Source: Akebia trifoliata (taxonomy: Eukaryota; Streptophyta; Magnoliopsida; Ranunculales; Lardizabalaceae). Taken from it: a stretch of DNA of 64,000 nucleotides. The DNA lies in contig CM030704.1 in NCBI GenBank assembly GCA_017979445.1, positions 13,003,658-13,067,657 on the forward strand. Reading direction: 5' to 3'. The translations under genes and the position numbers were made by a program. Every line of letters starts with the position of its first letter. Within the stretch, counting starts at the first letter, position 1. Below, one piece after another: positions 10,320-22,600 of the stretch. The notes under the pieces are model-generated. The model saw nothing but the letters and a program-made list of their open reading frames with translations, did no database searches and had not been told where the DNA came from.

Positions 10320-12293
10320 ATGAGTGATGTTTCCCCTGAGCCTAGGCCTACATTTGAAAAACAATCTAAAAATCAGAATTCTGAACAACAATTTTTGGAA
10401 ACCGAAGATAAGGAACAACCTACTATAATGTCACAACATGATAATAGATTCAAGGATGGTGACCGAACTTGGAAAGGAATTGTTTACTTGAAGAAGAATC
10501 ATAAAAAAAGGAAAGACGAATTGACTCTACAGCACAGCCATGATTCTGAACCAAGGACGAATCAACAATCTGAGTCTGTTACAGGTAATTCTCTTTCTCT
10601 TCCCAACAGTCAGTCTAAGCCTTCTGATTTAGACATTCCTATAGCTCTTCGTAAAGGGGTTAGATCTTATACTAGTCATCCACTGTCTAAATTTGTATCA
10701 TACTCGAAATTGTCTTCATCTCTTGCTGCTTTTACCTCTCAATTGTCCAGTGTAGAAATTCCTAACAGTGTACAGGAGGCTCTAAAGGTTCCAAAGTGGA
10801 AAGAAGCAGTACTTGAAGAGATGAGAGCTCTTGAGAAGAACAATACTTGGAGTGTTGAGGCATTGCCAGCTGGGAAGACCACTGTGGGTTGTAAATGAGT
10901 CTTCACTGTGAAGTACAACTCTGATGGTTCAGTGAAAAGATACAAGGCTAGGTTGGTGGCAAAGGGATTCACCCAGACATATGGCATTGATTATTCTGAG
11001 ACTTTTGCTCCTGTTGCAAAATTAAACACAATGAGAGTACTTTTATCTATTGCTGCTAATTTGGACTGGCCCTTGCAACAACTAGATGTGAAGAATGCCT
11101 TCCTCAATGGTGACTTGGAGGAAGAAGTGTACATGGATAGTCCGCCGGGCTTTGAGGAGAAGTTTGGCTCAAGAATATGCAAACTAAAAAAGTCCCTGTA
11201 TGGTCTCAAACAGTCTCCAAAGGCTTGGTTTGAGAAGTTCACACAGTCTGTCAGAAAACAAGGATACTCTCAAGGACAAGCTGATCATACCTTGTTTCTC
11301 AAGTTCTCTCATGAAGGAAAGGTTGCTGTGCTAATAGTTTATGTTGATGATATTATTCTCACAGATGATGATGTGATCGAGATGGAGAGACTGAAGAAAA
11401 GCCTTGCTTTAGAATTCGAGATCAAGGATTTGGGAGCGCTAAGATATTTCCTTGGCATGGAAGTTGCTCGTTCAAGGAAAGGAATCGTTGTCTCTCAACG
11501 AAAGTATATTCTTGATCTTTCAAAGGAAACCGGGTTAAGTGGTTGCAGACCGGCTGAGACTCCCATGGATCCCAATGTAAAGCTTTGGGAAGAAGGAAGT
11601 GTTCCTGTTGATACTGGTAGATACCAGAGATTGGTTGGAAAACTAATATATTTATCTCATACTCGACCGGATATTGCCTTCTTTGTCAGTGTTGTTAGTC
11701 AATTTATGCACGCACCTTATGAAGAACACCTCGAGGCGGTCTACCGAATTTTGAGATATTTAAAGTCTACTCCTGGAAAAGGTCTGTTTTTCAAAAAGAC
11801 AAATCAAAGGAGTGTTGAGGTATTTACTGATGCAGATTGGGCAGGTTCGGTGAATGACAGGAGATCTACTTCAGGGTATTGCACCTTTGTGTGGGGAAAC
11901 TTGGTTAGCTGGCGAAGCAAGAAGCAAAATATTGTTGCCAGAAGTAGCGCAGAGGCTGAGTTTAGAGCAATGGCTCAAGGGATCTGTGAGGTATTGTGGA
12001 TATACAGAATCCTCGAAGAACTCAAAATGACTGTGGAACTTCCTCTGAAGCTGTACTGCGACAGCAAGGCTGTAATAAGTATTGCTCACAATCCTGTCCA
12101 GCATGATAGGACGAAGCACATTGAGATTGATCGACATTTCATTAAGGAAAAAATTGAAACTGGAACTATTTGCTTGCCGTTTGTGCCTTCTAGTCAGCAA
12201 ACAGCCGACATCTTGACTAAGGGGCTTGCTAGACCTAACTTTGAACATCTGATAAGCAAGTTGGGCATGATTGACATCTATGCACCAACTTGA
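10320..12293 (+). pseudogene. B linker, reverse transcriptase and RNase H
   Basis: The frame is open from 10320 through the linker (motif IPIALRKGVRSYTSHPLSKF) to a TGA at 10896-10898 inside the first RT block. It is open again from 10908 to 12293 (461 codons). Motifs include ARLVAKGFTQTYGIDYSET, LDVKNAFLNGDLEEEVYM, the catalytic YVDDIILTD, and RNase H blocks FTDADWAGS, SSAEAEFRAM and HDRTKHIEIDRHFIKEK. One nonsense codon is the only visible lesion in RT-RNase H. Confidence 0.9.
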
Positions 12294-12300
12294 GGGGGAG

Positions 12301-12550
12301 TGTAGAAGAATCCGGAAATCTAATCTCATAGAATCAAGAAAATAGGATATTCTTCTTGATTATTCTTGATTACTCTTAACTTTCTAGAATATTCCTGTAA
12401 TCTTCTACAATAGGATAGTTGATTTATTATTCTAGATTATTCTTGAAGTTCTAGATTATTCTTGTAATAGGATAGTTGGTCTATAAATACCACTATTGGG
12501 GCATTTGTAATGATCATCCAAGAATTCTCAATAAATTCAATTTTTCTACA
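12301..12550 (+). repeat. 3' LTR of B
   Basis: It directly follows CTTGAGGGGGAG and matches 2969-3218 with about 4 substitutions over 250 bp. ATTAC follows at 12551-12555. Confidence 0.95.
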
Positions 12551-12555
12551 ATTAC

Positions 12556-13921
12556 TAAATCTCATAATTGCTCAATTACCTTTTTTCCTACTCACTGCAT
12601 TTTTTAGGACCTGACTTCGAAAAGGATTTTTGGCAAGGGATATGAGAGAGATGGGTTGTACTTGTTTGGATCTCAGCCTACTGCTGCTCCGGCTTCCGTG
12701 CTTCCATCATCTGGCAGTCATATTTTTATATCACAAACTCTAGACTTATGGCATGCTCGCTTAGGACATGCCAATTTTCAACACTTGTGTTCTTTATTTC
12801 CTACTTTAAAAACGGCTTGTAGTGGACATAAATTTCAATGCTCTGTGTGTGAACTTTCTAAACACACACGTACTTCTTATATTCCTCGTATGCATCGATT
12901 TAATGCAATATTTAATTTAGTTCATTCTGATGTGTGGGAGCCTTCCCCTGTTACTGCCTTTAATGGTCATCGCTATTATGTTACATTTATTGATGATTAC
13001 TCTCGTTGCACTTGAGTTTATCTGATGCGTTCACGTTCTGAGGTGCTCCCAATTTTTGTTAATTTTCTTAAGATGATTCAGACTAAATACAATATCACTG
13101 TTAAATCCCTCAGATCTGATAATGGGGGGGAATATATATCTGACGGGATTCGCTCCCATCTTCATGAGAATGGTATGCTTCACCAGTTGACTTGCCCTTA
13201 TACTCCTAAGCAAAATGGGGTGGCGGAACGCAAGAACCGCCACCTCATGAACATTGTCCGATGTCTTCTTCGGGGAATACATGTTCCAAAAGCATTTTGG
13301 AATATGGCAATCCTTACTACGGCTTTTCTTCTTAATCAAGTTCCAAGTCGCGCCTTAGAGGGGCAGGTGCCCCTTCATGTCCTTCAACCTGATAGTACTC
13401 TCTTCCTTATTACACCTCGTGTCTTTGGGTGCACGTGTTTTGTTCAGGACAAGACCCCCAATCGTACGAAATTGGATGATAAAGCCATTCGATGCATTTT
13501 TTTGGGTTACTCCTCTATGTCCAAAGGGTATCGGTGTTATAATCCAATTTCTCACCGTGTCATTCACACTCTTGATGTTACCTTCTTTGAAAATGTTCCA
13601 TACTATCATGCTACCTCTACTTTGCAGAACTCTCCTACTTTGCAGGACTCGTCTCCTATCGTGTTCCCTTATCCAGTTTTTCCTCCGTCTTCGCCGCCGC
13701 TTCAGGTCTACACTCATCGCACTCACCCTTCTACACCCTTGCCAACCTCCTCCTTAGATTCAGGTATACCCTCCTCTACCTCCACACATATACCTGCTCT
13801 TATTCTGTCTATTTCTGACTCTCACTTACCTATTGCCCTTCGCAAAGGTAAGCGAGGGTGTGTTACTGATCACCCTATTGCCCAGTTTGTTTCCTATCAA
13901 GGTCTTTCTTCCTCTTATTAG
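12556..13921 (+). pseudogene. A pre-integrase and integrase (after the B insertion)
   Basis: The frame resumes with an internal TAG at 12605-12607, then LWHARLGHANFQHL, the CSVCELSKHTRTSY zinc-type motif, and the first catalytic Asp in LVHSDVWEP. A TGA at 13013-13015 interrupts it. From 13025 it is open with the second Asp in LRSDNGGEYI and the Glu in QNGVAERKNRHLM, then FGCTCFVQDKTPNRTKLD and a Ser/Pro-rich linker. It stops at a TAG at 13919-13921. Confidence 0.88.
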
Positions 13922-15495
13922 GCCTACCGTGCTGCCATTAATTCCATTCAAGTCCCTCGGTCTGTATCAGAGGCTTTGCGAGACCCTAAGTGGACAAAGG
14001 CTATGACTGTTGAAATGGATGCATTGCACACCAATAATACCTGGGAACTTGTGCCACTTCCATCTGGGGAACGGACTGTTGGTTGTAAATGGGTTTTCAC
14101 CGTGAAATATCTTGCAGATGGTACTGTTGATCAGTATAAGGCACGCCTAGTTGCTAAGGGTTTTAAACAGACTCCCGGGAAAGATTTTGGTGCTACGTTC
14201 GCTCCAGATGCTAAACTCTCTACTATTCGTCTTCTTATCTCCCTAGCTGTGTGTAACTCCTGGCCACTTCACCAACTTGATGTGAAGAATGCATTTCTGA
14301 ATAGTGATTTGACTAAAGTTATTTATATGGACCCTCCTCCAGGGTTTCGTATTCAGAGGGAGTATTCTGGAAAGGTATGCCGCCTTCTTAAGTCTTTGTA
14401 TGGCTTGAAACAGTCCCCGCGAACCTTGTTTCGACGATTTTCTGAAGTTATTATTTCTATGGAGTTTTCTAGATGTCATTCAGACCATACTTGCTTTGTT
14501 CGTCGAGGAGTGGATGGCTATTATACCATTGTTTTGGTCTATGTGGATGACATCATTGTGACTGGAGATGATCCTCAGTGGATTGACAAGGTTAAGATGT
14601 TATTGGGTCGTGTCTTTGAGGTTAAGGACTTAGGTCCACTCAAGTATTTCTTGGGGATAGAAGTGACCGCTCTCGTCGTGGTATATCACTATCTCAGGGT
14701 AAATACACATTAGATCATCTTCGGGATACCGGGATGCTTGGTTGTCGTCTTGCTTCCTCTCTTATGGATCAGAATCATCGTCTCCAAGCTGATTCTAGCG
14801 ATCTTTTATCAGATCCCTCTTCTCATCAGAGACTTGTAGGCCGTCTGATTTACCTAACTAACACTAGACCGGACTTGTCATTTGCGGTCAGTGTGGTCAG
14901 CCAGTTCATGCATACTCCACGTACATCTCATCTTGATGTAGTTTATCGTATTCTTCGCTACTTGAAGTCACGTCCTAGTCTTGAGCTTTTCTACTCTTCC
15001 ACTACTCAACCACATTTGTATTGTTTTACAGATGCTGATTATGCTGGCTCTCTTACAGATAGGAGATCTACCTCTGATTTTTGTACCTTTTATGGTAATA
15101 ATCTTATCTCGTGGAAAACTAAGAAACAGAATGTGGTATCTCGTTCGTCTGCTGAAGCTGAGTATCGCGCTATGACTCTTGGTACATGTGAACTAATTTG
15201 GCTTCGTTCTTTGCTGACAGAGTTGGGTTTTCCTGTCTCTGGTTCTTCTACTCTGTTTTGTGATAACAAATCAGCTATTATGCTTGCTTCTGATTCCGCT
15301 CTTCATGAAAGAACAAAGCACATTGAGGTGGATATTCACTTTCTCAGGGAGAAAGTTTGATCTGGTGACCTTCAGACAGTCTTCGTTCCTTTTTCAGATC
15401 AGCTTGCCGATATGCTTACAAAGTCTATTGGTCCGTCTATCACTAATTCTCATCTTATCATGCTGGGTTTAGTTGATATATTCTCTCCAGCTTGA
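13922..15495 (+). pseudogene. A reverse transcriptase and RNase H
   Basis: RT starts in the same frame after the TAG at 13919 and is open from 13976 to about 14665. Motifs are KARLVAKGFKQTPGKDFGAT, LDVKNAFLNSDLTKVIYMD, the catalytic YVDDIIVTGD and [10 protein letters not shown] frameshift between about 14665 and 14710 leads to a second frame, 14734-15360. RNase H motifs there are [26 protein letters not shown] and [17 protein letters not shown], ending at a TGA at 15358-15360. The final LADMLTKS tail runs to 15495. Confidence 0.9.
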
Positions 15496-15502
15496 GGGGG
15501 AG
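15491..15502 (+). promoter_or_regulatory. polypurine tract of A
   Basis: CTTGAGGGGGAG directly precedes the 3' LTR start TG at 15503. The same block precedes the 3' LTRs of B, C and D, and in inverted form of G; E has a close variant. Confidence 0.9.
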
Positions 15503-15674
15503 TGTTGAAAATAATTTGGTTATTTGTTATTTTAGTCGTAATTTCTTAATAGTGATAGTCTTTTATTTAATTATTATTCTTAAGGGCTTTTCTGTAATTT
15601 AACCTTTTTAATCAACACAAATTTCTGTCAAGCTCTCAAAAAGAGGTTTGACACAATTATTCTCAAATTCTTCT
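15503..15674 (+). repeat. 3' LTR of A
   Basis: It matches 543-714 over 172 bp and is followed by ATTCT at 15675-15679, identical to 538-542. Confidence 0.95.
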
Positions 15675-15785
15675 ATTCTTTGTCCCCAATCCCTCCCATG
15701 TATTTTACAAAACAAATCTAAAGTGAACAAGAGTGAAAAATCAAAAAATTAAGTACATCATTGAACCTCAAGAAAGCAGCATATA

Positions 15786-16020
15786 GTAATTTTGTCAGTC
15801 GATCCACCCGATCTTATTTTGTCAGTCTAAGGCATCTTGTTTATGTGATCTAAAGCTTGTAAAGAGCTTAGAAGGGTTTTCTTTGAGGATTTTGTAGGGA
15901 GATGGGATCAGGTGTATGGTATTGCGAGAGATTAACTACTATGTATTTTCTGTCCGCTTGGCTGGCCACTCAGCCGACCTTGCTTTATTATTAATGAAAT
16001 TTTTTGCTTATAAAAAAAAA
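15786..16020 (+). mobile_element. 5'-truncated non-LTR retrotransposon (LINE-like tail)
   Basis: About 235 bp of non-coding sequence ends in TTAATGAAATTTTTTGCTTAT followed by an A run at about 16009-16020. A near-perfect flanking repeat AGC(A)GCATATA / AGCATCATATA (15775-15785 and 16021-16031, 10 of 11) looks like a target-primed integration duplication. No ORF2 remains, so the family is inferred only from the tail and duplication. Confidence 0.55.
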
Positions 16021-16031
16021 AGCATCATATA

Positions 16032-16613
16032 CAAATGACCATAAACCTTTAAGTGATTTATTTCTTATTTGTCCATCAAGTTGGAGTGTGATTATGCACT
16101 TATGGTAAAAAACGTGACAACCCAGGCCAGGTCAATTTCTGTTTGAGAAAGCTAAGTGACAGATTTTCCTAAGTGCTGAAGGCAAAATAGGAGCCCAGAA
16201 AGAGTAGCATCTGCTGTGAGTTTTGCAGGCCTGTGTTTATTAAACCATGATTCCAAAGCAAAAAAACTAATAATTGAGACCTCCATATCATAAATTTATC
16301 TGTATTTATTTTCTCGAATTTTTTTTTTTTTTTCAGTTAATTAGTCTATAGTGCAAATAGAGTTCACTACAATGCCTTCCATTTTCATCCAGTCATGACT
16401 CATTATAGTCACACAAACCATAGAAGATAACTCCAATATTTGGGAAGCTTCTGGCTATATCTGGACCAGTAATATAAAAGAAAAATAACTGCAGATAAAG
16501 AAGGTTCCACATCTAAGTGAAATGCTAAACTTAATATAAGGCAAGGATGGGTAGTTGCCTTCATACATAAAAGATATAAATGGGAACAAAGGAGATGGCC
16601 AGATCAGATATAC
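16032..16613. other. intron 12 sequence of host gene, nothing else seen
   Basis: This lies between the LINE-like tail and exon 12. It is AT-rich with a T run at 16319-16335. I see no exon of the peptidase on the minus strand and no repeat structure. Confidence 0.5.
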
Positions 16614-16679
16614 CTTATATCCAAAAAGTGTATCCTCGTATGTCTCGTATGGGCCTATAGTAACATCCAACTTAGAGTC
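16614..16679 (-). CDS. NUDT3: host gene exon 12 (last exon in window)
   Basis: It starts after AATTGCAG and encodes [19 protein letters not shown] then GYK, ending at a codon boundary before GTATATC. The following exon of the family (starting near ATFEAFIG) is not found to the left, so the gene leaves the window through intron 12. Confidence 0.92.
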
Positions 16680-19600
16680 CTGCAATTTATTAAGAAAAAA
16701 CTAGTAAGTGAGTTGGCTACAGTTACATAAAAATCAGGACCAAAAAGGTTCTTATATCTAATATTCTTACAAAACATAGAACATAAAACAGTCTGATTGA
16801 TATTCATGAAAAGCAAAAGCTCATCAAAGAAAGCAAGGACAGATTTCTCCATATGAAAGCTTTTAAACTTTGCTTACAGTAACACACACACACAAAGATT
16901 TCAGTGAACAATTTGGTCAGCTTGGGACTATAACATTTTGATTAATATAGAATACTATAAATCTTGTCACAATTAAAAAGAAAAATACTATCATGATGGA
17001 TAGTAAAAGGAAATAAGAAAATGCACTCAACCTGTAAAGGATTTTTTACTTCAATATGCCCATCGTACTTGTATCAACATGCGTATCAAACCCAGCAAAT
17101 TATAAACACCTAACTCGCTGCCAGAGAAATTAGATTGATTTCCCCACCATGTAAGAGACTAAATGAAGACGATATAGTTTGGAATCCCAGATCATGTGGT
17201 GCAAATTTCCACATGTAAGTCCTACCAGGCTACCAACTATAACTTAGGACGCCATGCCGATCAATCAAATCAAGGCAAATGGCACAATGTGAAAGGTGCT
17301 TTTTAAGGGTAGAAATGTTACAAAAAAATGCTTACATGATAATACATGGGACAAGATTCAGAGTAAAGTCTGGTGGTTGAGAGAGACCCATGGAGGTATG
17401 TTACCACAAAAATATCCATGCAAAGTCACTTGTGGGAAAGAAGCTGATAACATACAAGCTTTGGGTAACTAGGCTGACACATTCACTACGTGTCACCAAG
17501 CCTTGTATATGTCAATGCTAATAAGGCTTGCAAAACTGAGTTGAGAGTCATTATCCTTTCACACAATTCCATATTACAAGTAGGGTCCCGAGCACAAATC
17601 AGAACTGAACATGGGGTTACTAAGGGTTACTAAGTAAGGGGTTCACAACTGAACATGACTAATTGAGAACTACATCACTCTAAAAGTCTTCTTTCAAGCT
17701 ATGCTCCTCTCCTCAAACCCTCTCCCTCTCCCCTATACCACTTTCTCTATACATCCCTGATTGACGTAAAAGAGACCAAATGCCAAATGGATATTGACTT
17801 GGTTTAGGAAAAAATTGAAGCCACTTTACCCAACCTTTCAACGACATGTACGCACACGTGCAAATAACAATTAAAATGTATGTCACGTGCAAATAGAAGG
17901 ATCCACCCTGTTATATCAAGTGATTACTAATAAGATAGTAAAGAAAATGCTATAAATAAAAAGATGGATATGAAGTAAACCCTGCTGAATGATCTAAAAC
18001 TGATAGCAAATGCTGAACAAATTCATAAGCATAAAAAATATACTAACCAACTCCATCCAAGCTATGTCCGAGTCATGATAGTCATTTGAAAGAAAAGCAT
18101 TGGCTTTGGTTTTCAGCAACCTCTTTAAACTACACATGGAAAATAGTGTGGAACTTTAAAAATCTAAATTTGGTTATGGAAGTAAGATATCTTATTAATG
18201 AACCCTTAGCTTTAGAAATTCAGTAAACAGCCTACCTAGGAGAGTTGGTCAAGTCCCCAGCTTTGTGAAGCAGCTCAGCTGCTTTCATAAGGAGAGGCTT
18301 ATACTCATGAGAGTATGGAACAATATAAAGATCATGAATAGACCCCAAAACCTGGTCATCACCACTAAATGTACTACTGACTTCAGGAGCATCCAAAGTA
18401 GATTCACTATGCCTTCTAATAACATTAAAAAACCCAGTTGCAGCTTCTTGTTGTTCATCCCGTAGACTACTCTTCCATAACTCAAACTCCTATGAAAAAG
18501 ACAGAAATCCATGGGTCTTCAAGTTGAATAAAAGAAATAAATGTGGATGATAATGTTAGAAGGGGCTGATGAGGATTACCAAGGAATCCAAGTCAGAACC
18601 TTTCCTGATTTTGTGTTATTTATTTCCTAGCTTTGGCCATGATTTAGTTTCCTATTTTGTTTAGGCTAATTTAGTGGGTTAGTTTCCTAGAATAGCTCCT
18701 AGATTGATTCAGTTTTCTATAATAGCTCCTAAATTGATTCTCAGAAGCTGTATATAATTGTACAGATTGTTTCAATAAAACAAGAACATAAATTTTCCAA
18801 ACTTTTATTTCTGTTTTCATGGTATCAGAGTTGTGCGTTCCTGCCGGCTAAAATTCCAGTTTTTTTCCGATCGAAGCAAAAAATCGATCATCGTCATCAA
18901 ACATGTCAGGCAATTGTCCACAAACAGCAACAAAGAAGTATTCTAATGCCTCTCCAGATGTTAGCCATTCTCTACAGATTACTCAACACAAATTAAACGG
19001 GTCAAACTTCTGTGAATGGTTTCAATCTGTGTTGTTAGTAATCCGAGGGAAAGGAAAAGTGGGCTACCTAACTGGTGAAATTCCTCCTCCGACAAGCAGT
19101 GATGCAAGTTACAAGACATGGGACGCTGAAAATTCCATTGTCATGGCATGGTTAATAAATTCCATGGAACCTCGCATAGGACGCACCTAGCTGTTTTACA
19201 AGACTGCACACGAAATATTGAAGGCTGTTCAGGAGATGTACTCAAATCTTGAAAACACGTCTCAATGCTTTGAAATTCGTTCTCTTTTGCGAAACATAAG
19301 GCAGGGATCAATGTCGGTAACAAAGTACTACAATCGGCTGATTGATCTCTAGCAAGAAATGGATTTGTTTTACACAATTCCATGGAAGTGTGTTGATGAT
19401 GGAATACTGTATAATCAGGTCCTTGAGAAAGATCGAGTATTTGATTTTCTCCAAAGACTCAATAAAGACTTGGATGAAGTACAAGGTCGTATTCTTGGAA
19501 TGAAACCCCTTCCTTCTCTCCGTGAGGTGTTCTCTGAGGTCTGACGAGAAGAAAGCAGGAGAAAAGTAATGCTAAACTCCTCCCTTGGAATCCCAGAGGA

Positions 19601-22600
19601 ACAATCTCAAGGATCTGCACTTGCATCTACTCAGTCTCAGCCTCAAGAGCAAAAAGAACACCCTTTATGGTGTGAGTACTGCAAAAAGCCATATCACACG
19701 AAGGAGACGTGCCAGGACATTCATGGAAAACCTCGGGCTTGGAAGCCACGAAATCAGAGGAAAGACAACCTTCCAGCCTGTGTAGCTGAATCTGCTGGGA
19801 CAAAAAACCCTAGCACTGTAGCTTTTACTCTAGAAAAAATGAAGATTTTGAGGTCCCTTCTTCACCAGCAACAGATTTCTGAGGTATCAAGCTCTACATC
19901 TAAAGCAGCAATTGCACAACGAGATAATATCTCCTCATTTCTGTTATCACAGAAAGATGATCTCAATGACTGGATTGTTGACACTGGTGCATCAGATCAT
20001 ATGACGGGACTTCATACAACCTTCTTGAATTATAAAAAATGTGATGGTGAGATAAAAGTCTCGGTGGCAAATGGGAATACAGTACTTGTGGCTGGAGTTG
20101 GAGATGTTTCTGTCAAGGACTTTATTTGAAATCTGTCATTTATGTTCCAAGTTTAAGATACAATCTCCTTTCTGTTAGTAAGTTAACTAAAGATCAAAAT
20201 TGTAAAGTAACCTTTCTCTATGATCGTTGTGTTTTTCAGGACCCGTCTTCGGGGAAGATGATTGGCAATGCTGGAGAACGACGTGGTCTCTACTATCTTT
20301 TTTATTCTTTTCCAAGGTTAAACCCACATATGTCTCTTTCTGCATCTACTACGTTAAATTCAAATGTAATTTTATGGCATAAACGCTTAGGACATCCTAG
20401 TTTTCCATATATGAAACATCTGTATCCAAAACTATTTCTTAATAAAGATCTCTACTTTCCATTGTGAGTCATGTATTCTTGCGAAACAGTCCCGGAAAAA
20501 TTATCCTGTTCACAATTACAAATCTTCAAAACCATTCCATATAGTTCATAGTGATATCTGGGGAGCAGCACAGATTGTAGATTTAACAGGCAAGAGATGG
20601 TTTGTCACCTTCATAGATGACCATACTCGTGTGTGTTGGGTCTTCCTTTTGAAAAACAAATCTGATGCCGGGCATGTGTTTCAACAGTTCCATAAAATGA
20701 TAAAGAATGTGTTTCAATGCAACATTCACATACTCCGCACATAGACAATGGAGGAGAGTATTTCTCCCAGATTCTAGGAGACTACCTACTTGAGAATGGC
20801 ATATTTCATCAAGGCTCATGTACATCAACCCCGCAACAGAACGGGGTTGCAAGAGAAAAAATCGCCATATGTTGGAAGTAGCACGATCACTCATGTTTTC
20901 TAGTGCAGTTCCATATCATTTTTGGGGTGACTCTATATTAACTGCTGCATATCTGATCAATAGACTTCCATCAAAACCCCTAAAATTCCGTACACCAGTT
21001 AGTTGTCTCCAAAAAGAATTCCCTCATATCTGTTTAATCAACTCGCTCCCACCAAAAATATTTGGGTGTTCTGTGTTTGTTCATAACACCAGTCCTACAT
21101 GAGGAAAACTTGATCCAAAGGCCATCAAATGTATATTCGTAGGATATTCTCCTACTAAAAAAGGGTATAAATGTTACAATCCTGTCACAAAAAGATTCTG
21201 TGTCCTATGACATCACATTCCTAGAAGATCAATCATTCTATTCCCACGATTGTCCTCAGGGGGAGAACTTAAATGAAGACAATCATTGGGATCCTTTGAT
21301 CTCACTTCCTGTGTCTTTGTCCCATTTTCCATCATTGCCAACGTTATCATCCTCTGAGTCTCCTTCATTACCCTCACAAGATATAACCTCAGGTATTGGT
21401 CAAGGGGAAAAATCATTCCAACAACAAGGTGAACCACTTGTTTACTCAAGGAGGCCCCGTGTTACTCAGCAAACTCAGTCATCAGAACCTTTGGCGGATC
21501 CACCACAAGATTCACAGAAAGGAGCTGTTACAATAGATCTGGATGTTCCCATTGCTATCAGAAAAGGGGTAAGATCTTGTACTCAACACCCAATTTCAAA
21601 TCATTTGTCATATTGTCGTTTATCTAACACTCACAAGGCATTCGTATCTCAACTTGATAATGTAACAATTCCAACAAATATATATGATGCCTTGAGAGAT
21701 TTAAAATGGAAAGCGGCAGTTTTGGAAGAAATGAAGGCACTACATGACAATGATACGTGGGAAGTTGTAAATATGCTTGAAAGGAAGAAGTTAGTGGATT
21801 GTAAGTGGATTTTTACTGTGAAGGTTGGCTTGGAAGGGAAGATAGAGAGATACAAGGCGCGTTTGGTTGCTCAAGGGTACATGCAAACATATGGGCTTGA
21901 TTACGAAAAAACTTTTGCACTAGTTGCAAAATTGAACTCTATACGGGTTCTCTTGTCCATGGCAGCCAACTTAAATTAGGAATTGCACCAAATGGACGTC
22001 TCAAATGCTTTCCTAAATGGAACTCTTGAAGAAGAAGTCTACATGAAGTTGCCTCCTGGCTTCGAAGACAAAGAAAAATTGGGATCAGTGTGTAAACTGA
22101 AGAAGTCTCTGTATGATTTAAAACAATCCCCTAGGGCATGGTTCACTCGATTCAGCACAATTATGAAAAGTTTTGGGTACACACAAGGGCAGGCAGACCA
22201 CACCCTATTCATAAAACAGTCAAAGGATGGAAGAAAATCAATCCTGATTGTGTATGTTGATGATATGGTGATCACAGGAGATGACAATGACGAGATTGAA
22301 AACCTTAAGGGTCAATTACAAACTGAGTTCAAGGTTAAGGATCTTGGAAAACTTCAATATTTCCTAGGAATGGGGATTGCCAGAAGCAAAACTGGTATTT
22401 TCATTTCTCAAAAGAAATACATCCTAGATCTATTGAAGGAAATCGGGAAGCTTGGTTGTCATCGAGCTAGCACTCCTCTGGAGAAGAATTGGAAGCATAA
22501 GATTTCTAAGAATGATCCTCCAGCTAACAAAGAGAGATATCAACGTCTCGTGGGAAAACTAATCTATCTATCACTTACTAGGCTTGACATTACCTATAGT

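Larger units (their letters stand above)
2969..12550 (+). mobile_element. Ty1/copia retrotransposon B, nested in A
   Basis: Two 250-bp LTRs (2969-3218 and 12301-12550) differ at only about 4 positions. The ATTAC target duplication is exact (2964-2968 and 12551-12555) and interrupts A between its protease and integrase parts. The primer site TGGTATCAGAGT is at 3219 and the polypurine tract ends at 12300. Excluding element C, B is about 5.1 kb. LTR ends are canonical TG..CA. The coding region has several stops and frameshifts despite the young LTRs. Confidence 0.95.
543..15674 (+). mobile_element. Ty1/copia retrotransposon A (outer element of a three-level nest)
   Basis: The two LTRs are each 172 bp (543-714 and 15503-15674) and differ at about 9 positions by eye. 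An exact ATTCT target duplication flanks them at 538-542 and 15675-15679. A Met-tRNA-type primer site follows the left LTR, and a CTTGAGGGGGAG polypurine tract precedes the right one. Removing element B and one copy of its ATTAC duplication leaves about 5.5 kb, normal for copia. Domain order is gag, protease, integrase, RT, RNase H, as in Ty1/copia. The LTR opens TG but closes CT, a non-canonical end. Many stops and frameshifts make it inactive. It lies antisense to the host gene. Confidence 0.95.

Noticed and set aside
15675..16613. exon 13 of the host gene, carrying the next part of the peptidase
   Set aside because: No minus-strand frame here resembles the expected continuation; likewise 1-542. 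It is taken to lie outside the window.
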